A stretch of 64,000 nucleotides of DNA, from contig OX235271.1 of the NCBI GenBank assembly GCA_944472155.2, positions 92,765,256 to 92,829,255 of the forward strand, given 5' to 3'. The DNA comes from Trichobilharzia szidati. Lineage: Eukaryota; Platyhelminthes; Trematoda; Strigeidida; Schistosomatidae. The notes beneath the pieces were generated by a model. It was given only the letters and a program-made list of their open reading frames with translations, searched no databases and was not told the DNA's origin. Made by a program: the position numbers and the translations under genes. Every line of letters starts with the position of its first letter. Position 1 is the first letter of the stretch. Below are positions 21,302 to 32,524 of the stretch, one piece after another.

Positions 21302-22140
21302 GGAGGGTGTATCATACGCACACGGCAAAGTTAAACTTTAATCACCACCAACCGCCAATCAGCGAATGATCTTGAACACACATTAAGGAGGCATTTCTGG
21401 TTATGGACACATATATCTATGAAAATAATGCATAAAAACTGCATTAAAATGTTTCATAGTATATCTTTCTGTGACTTGTGGTAAAAACATCTCCCAGTTT
21501 AGCATTGGAGTATCAGTTGGAAAGTTAAACCACATTCTATACATATATTCACCTAAATGACTATAAATGACATCCTTCTGAGATCCATTATTGACTCTAA
21601 TCCGGCTTTTTAACATTCCCCAAAAGCCTTCGATAGAAATAGTGTAGGTTCCTGTAATGGGATCCACAAAGTCATTAGAATAGTTCACTCTGTGGTGAAT
21701 ATATCCAAAGGATGACAGGTAGTTATAACCTTTCCACTTATCCACGTGTACGATGACACCTTCTCTCTCCTAATAACGAAGTAATTCTCTCCATTTTCCA
21801 TAACGCGAAATCTCTGCAGTGCTGGTATCACTGAACTGTTGATTGGAGACTACTTTTTCTGTTTCAGCAGATACACCTGTCACAGACTGTTTTAAAACCT
21901 AGTAACTACAAATATACAAAATCTGGATGAAGGCAAGGTGGAATCTGGCGAAAAAATGTTCCTATAAAATATTAGAGTCATAGGCTTCCCTTCCCTGACA
22001 TTTGACTCGAATCAAGCCGAACAGAACCTTCAACTCACGTGGATGAAACTCATTGGGCCATTCAAGGCCATTCTCTGATTGGTAGTTAGTAGTGTTTAAA
22101 GTTTAACTTGGCCATGCACAGAAGGTAATCTCTGTTTTAA
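21302..22140 (-). mobile_element. Merlin-type DNA transposon, internally deleted
   Basis: Cut-and-paste element of the Merlin/IS1016 group. Terminal inverted repeats are visible: left from about 21318 (GGCAAAGTTAAACTTTAA, CCAATCAGCGAATG) and right to about 22119 (GGCCAAGTTAAACTTTAA, CCAATCAGAGAATGG on the reverse strand), about 50 bp with several mismatches. The element is about 0.8 kb and encodes a decayed transposase on the minus strand. I did not fix the outermost TIR base or the 8-9 bp TSD. Confidence 0.85.
21401..21990 (-). pseudogene. Merlin (ISXO2/IS1595-like DDE) transposase remnant
   Basis: The longest open part (21401-21745) reads DKWKGYNYLSSFGYIHHRVN, then FVDPITGTYT and SIEGFWGMLKSRIRV, the C-terminal half of an IS1595-type DDE domain with the second Asp (DKWKGY) and the catalytic Glu (EGFW). 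Upstream, the minus strand gives an N-terminal piece (VVSNQQFSDTSTAEISRYGKWRELLR) with stops, which runs directly into VIVHVDKWKGY. The stretch that should carry the first Asp is missing, so the protein cannot be active. The first Met is internal and not a true start. Confidence 0.85.
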
Positions 22141-23224
22141 AATAGTAATAAGAATATTACTACTACGCAAGGGACAATATATATATATTCCCTTTTAAAA
22201 TACACTCAGGAAAAGACATATAAAAGAATTTGAAAAGTGAACAGAGGAGAGTAACCGTGAACCATTATTTGCTCATTTAATAAATACTTAACGTCTTATT
22301 GGGATTATCTAACGGCAATTTTTCGTTCATTGATAAGTTAATAATAAGTAACGTTTCAACGTTAGGCACACTACGAAATTTACACATAAGAAAATAAGGT
22401 TGACTCATTACAGTATTAAGGTTTGATGAACTTCTGTATCCAATAAAGCCAATTCAAAATATTACATATATTTTAGTATCCTGTAAAAAGTCTCAGATAC
22501 AAATGAAATATGCTTTTCCCCTAAGTGTTCGGTATTGTATAACATCGGATTTTCAAAAATGTAATATTTCCTGCAATATCCAAAATCCACCTATATCTTA
22601 TCATCTGGAAAGAAGTATAAAGCACCTGTGTGATTACATGGGAGAGTACCAGGCAAAAGTCGGATAGGATGATTTAATTTTTTTCAGCAAAGTTGAAATT
22701 GTAAAATTTCAGAGGAAAACTCTATGTGATTAACTCCTAGAATGGTAAGATTTTCCTTAGTTTTACTGTCTGGGTATGTTTTTTTCTTTGTAAGAGTGTA
22801 GCGTGTCTGGTTCTCAATATTTTTTGTTGGAGATTCGTGTCTAATTAGTTCGTCTTTTATTTTGTTGTTCCAGTTTTTCAAATTTCTTTAACAAAGAAAC
22901 GAAGTTTTTTGGTTTTCTCAGGTTGCTTTTAAACAAAAAATATATTTGCCCCTAGTCCTACCGTAGCATATTTTATAATATTCAAACTAGAAGCTTATAT
23001 CCACTAATTCTGTGAAAGCACAGTAATGATGTTTTAATTTCAGTTTGATTGCTTACTCCTAATGTTTCTGTGACTCCCCATAACAGTCCTTCACAGAAGA
23101 TTAGAGAGAATGAAAATCAAAAATAAACAACAGCCTGGCTAACTGGTTCCAGACTAACCAAACAAAAATATTATCATTCATGCGTAAAGAGAATTTTATA
23201 TTGTATAGGTGAATGACTTGATTA
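22141..23224. other. AT-rich DNA, nothing recognised
   Basis: No feature seen. Confidence 0.4.
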
Positions 23225-23478
23225 ACTTTCGTCTACCGTTCATTAGGGGTTCAGTCGTACAATGCTCGCTAACCACCAGCGTGGCTACTGTCCGGGTTTG
23301 ACTGTTAGCTGATACACTCTTTAACCTCACCTAGTCAGCAGTAAGAGTACAAAAGGAAGAAGGTTAGGCATGAAGCTAGCGATTTTATCCCGTTGAAACA
23401 ATACAACCGCTACTAAAACTTCTAAGCTCAAAACTTAGAACCTTATGTTCCACTTGGAATGAAAACAGAATCGTCCAC
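23225..23478 (+). mobile_element. SINE-R copy, diverged
   Basis: Head with CAATGCTCGCTAACCACCAG and CCGGGTTTGACTG; body with GGTTAGGCATGAAGCTAGC; tail ACCTTATGTTCCACTTGGAA. The poly(A) end is eroded. Confidence 0.65.
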
Positions 23479-24979
23479 AGGTATATTTATCTTGAATTAT
23501 TAGCAGTTTTCCTATACTTACAGTGAAATAGGCTTTGTAATTCGCCACATGTTTGAATGATTTTTACTCTAAGGAAATGGTGAGCTAATAAAGATCAAGA
23601 CAGATTTCATCTCAGCCAGAAATCACTTGAATAATTATTAAAAAATAGGGAAGAATTAACTGTGCAACAAGGTTTCCTGCTTCCAGATACCTAGAAATGT
23701 CCACCTATGAGGTGTTGAAAGTTTGCAGCAGAATCCATTACCAAAATAGCATGTTTTCATTTAACCGTTAGTTTTGAACCTACTTGCTTTCGAACTATTT
23801 TTAGTGTTGGTACATGGTATAGCGGTGTTGCTGTTCAGTACCAGTGACGTCTAACTTTCATCACAAGTGACTTGATGGACTCAAATGGCTTACTGTACCC
23901 ATTAGAACTCTATAAAATTCATCCAGCAGTCAGCCATCAGTGAGCGGTTTACATCAATTGGTGGTGAAATGTATAATTTAATGAATCCGATCCCACTTTA
24001 ATAATATTTAAAAACAACTTCACTGATGTTTAACAATGAACAACGGTGAAGATTTTCTAACGTTCGAATAGTAAGCTGTGGTTGGTGAAAGTCATCAAAT
24101 GAAGGGTGACAACACATCCTCATTAGTAACGTTTGAAGGCTGTTGTCTTATACCACGAGCTGACAAGCTGTTAAATCCTAGCTCATTGGCCAGGTGGTGG
24201 TGTGCCTTTTTTCTATCCTAACTTCTTCAATCCAACCACAGTTGGGGTGATGAGGGCACATTCTTCTGAGAGTTAACAGAGCATGAATGAAACAGCCGTT
24301 CAATATAGCTTGGCTGTCAATGCTTGTTTCGGTGAAGTTGGTTTTTGACACAGTATACTTTGAAATCAGTCAAATTCTTACAAACAGTTACGTGAAAAGA
24401 TGTATGAATTGGTTATAAACTTGAATGGTGTTTAAACCTCGGCGTCTCAGAGGTCTTAAAAGATATATCGGAAGCTTAGCATTGGGTAATGCGTCAGAAT
24501 ATGTAATGATCTATGAATATGTCTACTAATATAGAATATCAATATTCTTAATTCATTATTGATAATAAAAGTAATTAATAGAGTAATCATGCGCTCTGTC
24601 CGCACTTTTGTCTGAGAAATAAAAAAACATTCCACAATAGAATCGGTGAACATTTCGTTATTCAGTCATATTACCAGAAACGTATTTTCTTCTGAGCATA
24701 GAAATATTTGTAAATGTTTGCGTAGAAAGAAAGACAGATTATGAAGGTAAGCATACTACTTGTTTATTTTTCGTTTTTTGAATAAGTTAAGCCATAATTT
24801 CACATGATATAACAAACACGTCTATAAGATTAGCAGCTACTAAATATAGGCTTTATTCTGCACCTAATATGGTATCCTAAACCTACTAGCTGTCAGTAGA
24901 CTGAGTGAAGCATCATTCATGGGATTTTCTCACTGCTTGGATTAATTGGGAATGTTACAAAATCTGTTTAGACAAATGC
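23479..24979. other. AT-rich DNA with a faint HHR-SINE-1b leader relic
   Basis: Positions about 23840-23955 resemble the antisense 1b leader (AAGTGACTTGATGGACTC, CCATTAGAACTC, CATCAGTGAGC). Nothing else recognised. Confidence 0.35.
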
Positions 24980-25995
24980 TTCACAAATAATGTAAAAATG
25001 GTCTGCACCTATGGTCCGATAGAAAATGAACTAATTGACGTCCATAATGAGCTGATCAGAACGAATTATCCTGCATGATTTATCAGTAGACAATTAAACA
25101 ATGTATAGAATAAAGTAAAACCGACCACATTTAGAAACAGTCAGTTTTTCATAAAGCTGCAATTGAAGGGAGCTCTATAGCACATACCATCTGAAGCCAT
25201 TCCTTGTTTATCATTTTCCAGGCGACAGATTATCGGTTTTTAAGTGAAAGATAAGTTACCTAACTGTCCCGCTTCTATATAAATTTACAAAGTAAGCCGC
25301 TCTCTTGGAAAAGCCAAATACGACGAACAACTAGGCAGCTTAACGGACTCATTGCTGAACACCTTCATTTTTGGTTCAAAGAAGACAAAATATTCAGAGA
25401 GAGGTCGATTTTCTTCCATTTGATTGATATTTATTACCAAGTGAATGGAAGAAGTGCTTTCATGGTTATTTATCGTATGTTGTCGAAAATTTCAGAAGGA
25501 ATCTTAACCCGTCTTTTTGGATATATCTGGAGCCATTGGGAATTCAGGAGAATAACCCGTCTTTGCATTTGAAGCTGGTTTCTACTACTTTTGATTCTTG
25601 CTTAGTCTAGATTAATTTAACGAGCTATTCAAGACATTTCATTACTTTTTTTATTCTTCACCCCTCTCATACGCTCATCGTATATTTTCAAAATATGGTT
25701 ATCTATCCACTCCACCTTTGGTATTACACAACTCCTAACTTTATAAGATTTTGGTGTAATTTAATTATTGAAATGTCTTCATTATTTCTCTACATTCATT
25801 ATTCCTGTCACCAAATGCCTTAACTACTTGTAATGTTGCTGTCATTGCCATTACTGTTATCACCATGGTGACAATCATTGTTATTACAACCAACATTAAC
25901 CTCAAATTTTACCGTCATTGGTTAAAATTTTATAAATACGATGTAATGCTTATTAAGGCCTGAGGAAGATATAACTGAATACTATATGGTTCGCT
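24980..25995 (+). pseudogene. ancient PLE relic with hammerhead-like 3' motif
   Basis: Stop-riddled frames from about 25000 show PLE linker features: ELIDVHNELIRTNYPA, FISRQLNN, then FFIKLQLKG and IPSEA in the order seen at 12.9-13.2 kb (ILYDTLIENGYPDKFIKK, YIRIQFMGDVPSE). The GIY-YIG part is only vaguely visible. At 25960-25978 the sequence CUGAGGAAGAUAUAACUGAA fits a degenerate hammerhead core (CUGANGA, short stem, GAA). Confidence 0.55.
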
Positions 25996-26739
25996 TATCA
26001 CTGACAATATATATTTAATAATTTAGAATACAATGAAGTAAATAATTCCCATGGGATTAGAATTCACTTCAGAAATTTTTAATAATCATAGTTATACGGT
26101 AATATTATTAATGTCCTGTCATGGAAGTGAATGAATGTCAATTTTACACTGTAGGGAGATTGAGGCTTACAATTATCAGTATGTAACTATACTCAAAACC
26201 AATTTGGTAAATTCAACTAGTCAACAGTTACCATTAGAACCCTTGAAATCCATTGCATAAATAGTTGATTTTGACGAAAACTACTCCGATAGTAAACTTG
26301 TTAAATTTTGAATTTAATAGTATTTAAATTTTTAAATCTTTATGAAGTGTACTTGAACAGTTTGCTTCGTTTCACATTTCAGTTGCATGGCATACCCATA
26401 CAATATGACATATGTCCGTTAACCGGTAACTTTTAAGTTTATTATGCGTGAATCTAAAATCTTGTTCAAGTAAACAGCATTGTTCTAATCGTCAATAATT
26501 GAGTAACACGGTTTGCTGTATATGCATAATAAAGCTCTATAGTTTTGCTGTTTTAAACGATTAAAGTTTGCTTAAGCATGAATCCCACCTTTAAAGATCT
26601 GACTATTTAGTGTAATAAACGGTATGAATACATATAACTTGATTAAATGACCTAAGCAAATAGACTTAGGATTCTAAAACAGGTAATAATCATAACAACA
26701 GAGCATTGATGCCAGTGATTCAATATAGTTCAGGGACTT
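25996..26739. other. AT-rich DNA, nothing recognised
   Basis: No feature seen. Confidence 0.4.
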
Positions 26740-27155
26740 TGAGTGTTACAAAAATTACTACCAATAAGCTGCCTCAAACTTTTATCAGTAGATTCCTTCA
26801 CTGGTTCAATACTGAAGATCAGATGATTGTTTAGAAAAAAAATTAGCGGTGAGGAACCAAACAGGAACCTGTTGCCGGATGAATATACCGAAGGAAATGA
26901 AGGTCGACTGGAAAAACACTGAGGAGACTGCTGAGTGACATCACACAATAGGCAGGCCTTCAGGTGGAACCCAAATTGGGAATGGCTAGTTAGGCATCTG
27001 ATGGTTACATGGAGGAGATTGTGTATGGAGGAGATTATTGCTCACAGGCAATCGTGGGACCTGCTAAAGAGGACTGAGAAGAACAGGATGAAGGAGAGAT
27101 GTCCTGCTGAAGCCTTCTGTTCCACTTGGAACCTGAATGGATAATTCTAATAAGA
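26740..27155 (+). mobile_element. old RTE LINE 3' end
   Basis: Diverged RTE, sense: TCAATACTGAAGATCAGATG, a GGTGGAACCC-like block, ACATGGAGGAGATTGTGT, ending GCCTTCTGTTCCACTTGGAA. A SINE-R copy follows within about 10 bp, so related tails lie in tandem. Confidence 0.7.
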
Positions 27156-27164
27156 AATAATATC

Positions 27165-27390
27165 GGTGGTACCGAGGTAAAATGCTCGCCAACCACGCAG
27201 GTGGTTCAGGGTTAAATCCCCGGTCGACGCACTTCTTTACCTCGCTAAACCAGTAATAAGACTGGTAAAGATGGAAGGTTAGGCGTGAGGCTAGCAACCC
27301 CATCCCGTATAAATAAGCACTACTGCTACCGAAACTTCAAGCCTCTAGCTTGAAGCCCTATGTTCCACTTGGAACGTTAAGGAATAAAAA
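27165..27390 (+). mobile_element. SINE-R, well preserved tail
   Basis: Head GGTGGTACCGAGGTAAAATG, box B GGGTTAAATCCCC, body GGCGTGAGGCTAGCAACCCC, then CTTGAAGCCCTATGTTCCAC and GGAATAAAAAAAA. The tail has an 18-nt exact match (GAAGCCCTATGTTCCACT) to the RTE 3' end at 16.94 kb. Confidence 0.85.
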
Positions 27391-27969
27391 AAATTGCATA
27401 CTAAGTAACTAACATACATTTTATTGACGGTTAAATTCACTGAAAGCTGTAGTTAATCAACGTTAGATAACTGATTGCAAGTATGTAGCAGGTTTGCAGT
27501 GTCTAAAAGAATTGACTAATTTGGACTGTGTCTGTTATGAATACTATTAACAGTGTCACTAAGTTGCTTTCTTTAATACATTCGACAATCTCTAGTTTCA
27601 TCAAAATACTACTTGAATAGTTTGTTTTCTCATATCACATTAACTCGGGATGTGTCAGTAAAGTTCTAATATACATATTTCATAAACATGACGAAAATAA
27701 AGGAATAACTTCCTGTAACAATGACATTTTCTCTGATAATTTGAAATGCCTTCTAAGATAATGAGATTGTAAAATAGTCAATAAAAAAATTCTGTTTCGA
27801 TAAATCTAATTAGTATTTTGTGTACACAGAATACAGTATCATTCATACTGACTGAGTGTTGGTTAAAAAAAATCGAAATATCATTGGTGTATTGTGAAAA
27901 TGCCTAATAAAGTACTATTATGAACATTTGTTGTTGTTGAGTGAAACAAATTCGAAAAAAGTAATAAAT
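27391..27969. other. AT-rich DNA, nothing recognised
   Basis: No feature seen. Confidence 0.4.
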
Positions 27970-28190
27970 AGTTGGAGGATTTTATAATGAGCTGACATCA
28001 GTTAGAGAAGGACTGGAAAATCTGCGAGTATTGGACGGCTGTTTCCTCCGTCCTAGTTTGGGAATCTTCATCATTACGCACCCACCGCCACGGTCCGAAC
28101 CCAGGACCTTCTGGTTATAAGGTGAGCTCGTAGACCATTAAGCCACTGGGACCCGATTCATGACATAGCGCGACCACTTCGCTGTTGAAA
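27970..28190 (-). repeat. HHR-SINE-1a antisense half of an inverted pair
   Basis: 3' end, ribozyme relic (28028-28077: core AUGAAGA, but a CTCC insertion at the GAA/stem II junction), box B, box A and part of the leader (TGACATAGCGCGACCAC). It turns into a sense ribozyme at about 28190. Confidence 0.75.
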
Positions 28191-28328
28191 AGTCCCAAAC
28201 CAGGACGAAACAGCTGTTCAGTACTCCTAGGTTTTCCAATGGTTCTCTAACTTATGTCAGCTCATAATGAAATCCTCCAGCTGATCAAACAAAAGATTTC
28301 CTGCAGAACCAATGCTTGAAAATTATAA
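28191..28328 (+). repeat. HHR-SINE-1a sense half of an inverted pair
   Basis: It begins inside the ribozyme (UUGAAAA core, stem II GUCC/GGAC, GAAACAGCUGUUCAGUAC at 28183-28224) and continues to the 3' end GAAATCCTCCAGCTGATC. It can pair with 27975-28085. Confidence 0.75.
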
Positions 28329-28802
28329 ATATTATTTTAGCAGGATTTACTAAATTAACCAAATGCATAATGATTCTTTAGTTTTATATTTCACACAAGT
28401 TTTTATGTGATACTGTGTAGCGGAAAAATTCAAACACACACATCTAACACATATACAGTTTAGACTAGGAATATAGTTACATTGGCAAGGAAAACAAACT
28501 GACAGAGAAGACTGCAATTAAATTGCCTCATTTTAATCACTTCAGGTATGAATCAGCAAGGGAGGTCAAAAACCTCAATTTCTAAGCGTCAGTATATCAA
28601 ATTGACAATCTGCGAGCTATCCGGATATCAATAAACTGCAGATTAACTTGCCACGTAAACAGTTCGAGGGGTAACGTTTTCAACACATTCTCATTTGGAA
28701 ACCAAATTATTCAGATCACCCTATGTGATCTTATTGGTACCATATATGGTAATCAAGAGAGTAAGCATATCAGCATAAAACTACCTACTACTGATCGATT
28801 CA
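28329..28802. other. AT-rich DNA, nothing recognised
   Basis: No feature seen. Confidence 0.4.
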
Positions 28803-29129
28803 GATGAATAGTTCTATACCCCTCATATCAACCAGTAATTCTTGCTGGTCAGGTCTAGGTCATCTAAATTCTAGACAGATATTTCGTTGGTTTTGGGCCT
28901 AACTCATCATCAGTGGTGTACTCAGCTTGACTGAGCTCACCAGTTCGCTCTGGTAGCTAGCCAGAAATCAGGTGGTTTGAAGCGATTCGGCTGTATGAAC
29001 TGAGTCAAACCGGGTACACTACTGAAAAGTGTGGCCCAAAACGAGCGAAACAACTGTCTGGAGTTTAGATCACCTCTATCTGGCTAGCAACCACTAGTCG
29101 TTGATATCAGTGGTATAAAACTACTCATC
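28803..29129. repeat. IR-D: 119-bp imperfect inverted repeat with hammerhead-like cores
   Basis: Left arm 28803-28921 and right arm 29013-29129 are complementary with scattered mismatches; the spacer is about 91 bp. Shared blocks include GTTTTGGGCC, ATCTAAA.TC.AGACAG and TGATATCAAC. The left arm, minus strand, reads CUGAUGAUGA, then GUUAGG/CCAAC around CCCAAAA, then GAAA and CUGUC. The right arm, plus strand, has GCGAAACAACUGUCUGG. A third partial copy lies at 45283-45375. I see no A/B boxes, so this is a separate family from the SINEs. Confidence 0.7.
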
Positions 29130-29220
29130 TCAATTAATCAGCAGTATAATTTTTTGTTCTGAGCCTCAGATTTGTAGTCCATTTACTGTGATAGTTGATT
29201 GTTGAAAACTATTTTCTCAT

Positions 29221-29596
29221 ATGCTTAGACATTCAATTCTAGTTCATCTGTTAAATATTTATCAGGGTGTACAGGAAAAGGTTTTCACTGACTTTCAGTT
29301 GAAGATCAATGAGCTTACATGGAAATCGGAACAGTACCAACGGTATTTCAGTGATCTTTTAATGTGTGAAAGCGAAACCAAAGGAGGAGTTGTTCTTCAG
29401 AGATACAACTTATGACATAAAAATCTTAATTCAGTTTCGCAGACTCATTTTTGTTAAAAACTTGTGGAGATTTACAGAAAATATCCATGTAAAAAACTTT
29501 CTCGCAATCCAAGTGTATACTGATTTACGTTTTGAAGGAGATAAAATTCCTGATGTAATTAAGAAAAGATTTGAAAAGTTTTCATTAAACTTTTGA
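29221..29596 (+). pseudogene. unrecognised coding-like sequence, one frameshift
   Basis: Two overlapping open frames (29221-29415 and 29366-29596) can be joined by one +1 shift near 29370-29400. The first reads VFTDFQLKINELTWKSEQYQ, the second FRDTTYDIKILIQFRRLIFV and KIPDVIKKRFEKF. Composition is protein-like (charged and aromatic residues well mixed) and unlike the AT-noise frames around it. A TTTTCTCATATGCTTAG at 29211-29227 could be a splice acceptor. I do not recognise the family. It may be a decayed exon, a retrocopy or part of an unknown element. Confidence 0.3.
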
Positions 29597-30155
29597 TCTT
29601 GTTAATTTGAGGGTCATTAAATGGATTATGTATTAGCCAGACAAAGACGTGACACAGCAGCCCTCAACTCCTAAAATTGTACCAAACAACAAATCAGTCA
29701 TAATGACAGAAATCACTCTGCACAGGAGATTTCGTATTTATATAAGTGTTTGATGCAACCATATTTAAGCGTAACATGAATTTCTTAAAGATGTTCACTA
29801 ACAAGATTGCAAGAAAGTAAAAGCGGTTGTGGAATATTGCACTGTTAAACTTTTACTTCAAGTTAATGTTTAAAGAGGGAAATAGCAGTGAAAATGACTC
29901 TCCTTCAGTGGGCTGTCAACAAATTAGTTCTATTTTCCTTAGTGCGTATGTTTGTTTCTTGTTTCTACTCCGTTCTATTCCTCATCGTCTTGTAATTCCG
30001 CAACTCAATTAACACTTATCTCAATCCCATGGGCATTAGTGTTGTCATCATAATCTCTGTCACTATTTAGCTAATACTTGTAAATTATTTAAACGAGTCC
30101 CATAGTGTTTTCAAAATCCAAAAACGAATTCACTAAATCAAATGAAAGAAATTTA
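29597..30155. other. AT-rich DNA, nothing recognised
   Basis: No feature seen. Confidence 0.4.
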
Positions 30156-31190
30156 TTTATTTATTATAGCTTGATTCCACAACGTTCAGCAGAGAGTTAC
30201 TCTTTTCGGCGATATCATTCTCAAGCTGTACAATCACATTTAGGTAGTAAATTATTTTAGCAACAAAAGGAATATCTCCAAAGATGTACCATTAAAATTG
30301 TAAATTTTAGACAACAAATCACGTAATGTAGAAAGCGTTAATGACGTAGGAACTAAACTAAAATGAAATAAGTAAATTCAGTGACGTAATATAATTGATG
30401 TGGTTAAGTAGAATTCAGCTAAAATTGAATGACAGTGAAGTTACCAACAGTGGTAATAGGGGGTAGAAATTTTATAGGGGGTGGGGGAAGAAAGTAATAC
30501 AATTAAGAAACAAAAAACAGGAATTACGTATTTGGTGTTAAAATTGATCAGGTCCATTGTAGATTCAATGACCGGATAAACTTCTTAAGTATAGAGATTT
30601 GGGAATTTAACGTATGAATTCTTAATGCATTTGAGGTTTGAAGTTTGATTCGTACTCTTTTAGCAAGATTCCCGCGTATTCTATAGATTACTTTGAAGGT
30701 CTTTTTTGGGTTAGCTTGGTGTCCAGATTCGATTAGGTGTACTAGAATAGAGCTTCACGGGGATTTTTTCTCCTTAATAAAACCATGACGGTAAGTGTTC
30801 TGTGATACATTTGGATGGCGAGCGCTGGATGCTACAGACATACTTAGCTCCAGGTGAATTGACAGATACACATTAATGAGACTGGCAGTAGTAGCTTATC
30901 CTTATCGTTCATGAAAATAACTGGTTTTGTGGAGGAAGTTAGCCGAATTTCAACCACGAAGAAAGTTTTCTTCAGTAAGCGGTATAGGCGGTTTTTCAGT
31001 ATTTCTGCCGATATGTCTCCAGTGAGTTATAGATTCAAGTAGCGAATTTCTTCCGGAGTAGAATATGTGGGTGGTTTTATTGGTCTAGGCTACATGGATT
31101 TAGTGATGAAAGGTCCTGTGTAGCCATTTTCAAGGAGGATTATTTTCAGAGTGTTCATTCCCTCCTCCATGGTGTCAGGGCTGCAAATGC
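30156..31190 (-). pseudogene. PLE relic: linker, GIY-YIG tail and 3' end
   Basis: Minus-strand frames near 31080-30780 read PTYSTPEEIRYLNL, stop, LTGDISAEILKNRLYRLLKK and KDKLLLPVSLMCICQFTWS, the pre-nuclease and nuclease start seen at 13.1-13.3 kb. After a frame change come SSILVHLIESGHQANPKKTF and KVIYRIRGN, the C-terminal half of the GIY-YIG domain. The 3' end has a degenerate hammerhead-like block (CUUGAGAAUGAUAUCGCCGAAAAG, about 30205-30235) and finishes GTGGAATCAAGC plus a TAAATAAA run near 30156. Several stops; dead. Confidence 0.75.
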
Positions 31191-31254
31191 TGAGAATTAT
31201 GTGGCTCACTGAGCAGACCAATTTTCTTTTTGTTCATAGAGGCACTCAGCTATG

Positions 31255-31395
31255 ATAGTTAGTGAGTGTATCATGATGGTGAGCCACCTAGAATCATAAC
31301 CACATAGCGAACTTGACTAATAGGATTCAGCCTGCAGCAAAAAAAGGACTAGACATATCACACTAATTACTAAGTAGTGTCCAATCAAAGAGATG
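31255..31395 (+). repeat. HHR-SINE-2 tail
   Basis: Sense tail: GTGAGCCACCTAGAATC, TTGACTAATAGGATTCAG, GGACTAGACATATCACACTA, ending TAGTGTCCAATCAAAG. No head or ribozyme. Confidence 0.7.
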
Positions 31396-32212
31396 TAGAT
31401 TACGCAGCGACATGACTGTTTAAATGGAACAGATGAAGATTCACTTCCCATCTTTTCAACTGTCATTGCCCAGTTTAGTGTCTTAACGAATTAGTTTATA
31501 GCTCTAATTTAGTTGATGTGATCCCTGATTAAGGTTTGGTTGAACAGGTCCATAGACATTGGGCGTCCAGTGGAAATTAGACGTGTATGAAGATTATATT
31601 TGTATAAATCCCAGTGGTAATAAAATAAATAATTCCAACATTTAGTCCGGTATAATGTTCCGAACCTTAAGGAAAGAATGAAAATTGAAATATTAAAGAC
31701 AACTATGAATGGAGGGAGCACATCTTGTCCTATGAATCCTTGACCAGTCACCAAAATAAAATGAAAACAAAAGTAGAATATTTTCATATTAATTCTGTTC
31801 AAGATTTGTTTGAATAATCCCACAAGATTAGTTTTTTGTTACATACTATAGGCAGTGTGTACCCTTTGATGAATTTGTACGAATAAAGTTTATAGTGACA
31901 GGGAATGTCGTGAAAGGATTTCAACATTTTTGAAACTGTATATGTGATATACGAAAATATGTATGCGTAAGGAATTCTGTGTCATTCGTTCACATATCCG
32001 AAATAAAATAAAATGACATTGGTACTAACTGCCACTGTACATTATTTGTGAATCAATTTAAGGTTTGATTACGGGCATCCATTACAAAAACATTGTTGAT
32101 CTCAATAAAACAAACATTGCTTTAGAAGATATAGGAAATGAGGATAATAAATTAGTCATGAAGATTAGTGGCGCAAATCTACTTTATTTGTTAATCAAGA
32201 CTAACATTGCAT

Positions 32213-32448
32213 AGTGGTTAGGACGCTCGCTGACCATGCACAGGGTCCGGGGTTCGATCCCCGGCCACGGACGCACTCCTTTACCTTGCTAAGCCAGAAA
32301 TAATGCTGGTGAAGAGGAAAGGTTGGGCATGAGGCTAGCAACCCCATCCTGTAAAATAAACACTGCTACCGAAACTTCAAGCCACTAGCTTGAAGCCCTA
32401 TGTTCCACTGGGGAACGTGAAGGAAAAAAAAACAAAAAAAAACATTGC
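32213..32448 (+). mobile_element. SINE-R, full length with 8-bp TSD
   Basis: Box A ATAGTGGTTAGGACGC, box B GGTTCGATCCCCGG (a perfect GGTTCGANTCC-type match), body ATGAGGCTAGCAACCCCATC, tail CTTGAAGCCCTATGTTCCAC then an A-rich end. AACATTGC lies at 32213-32220 and 32441-32448. One of the best copies; the head still resembles a tRNA cloverleaf, but I could not assign an anticodon. Confidence 0.9.
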
Positions 32449-32524
32449 CAACATCAAACTTTTGAGACTCACTCATTTGTGTGGAGCTACTCGAGTCAAT
32501 CTTTCCTGGTATGTACACAAATAG

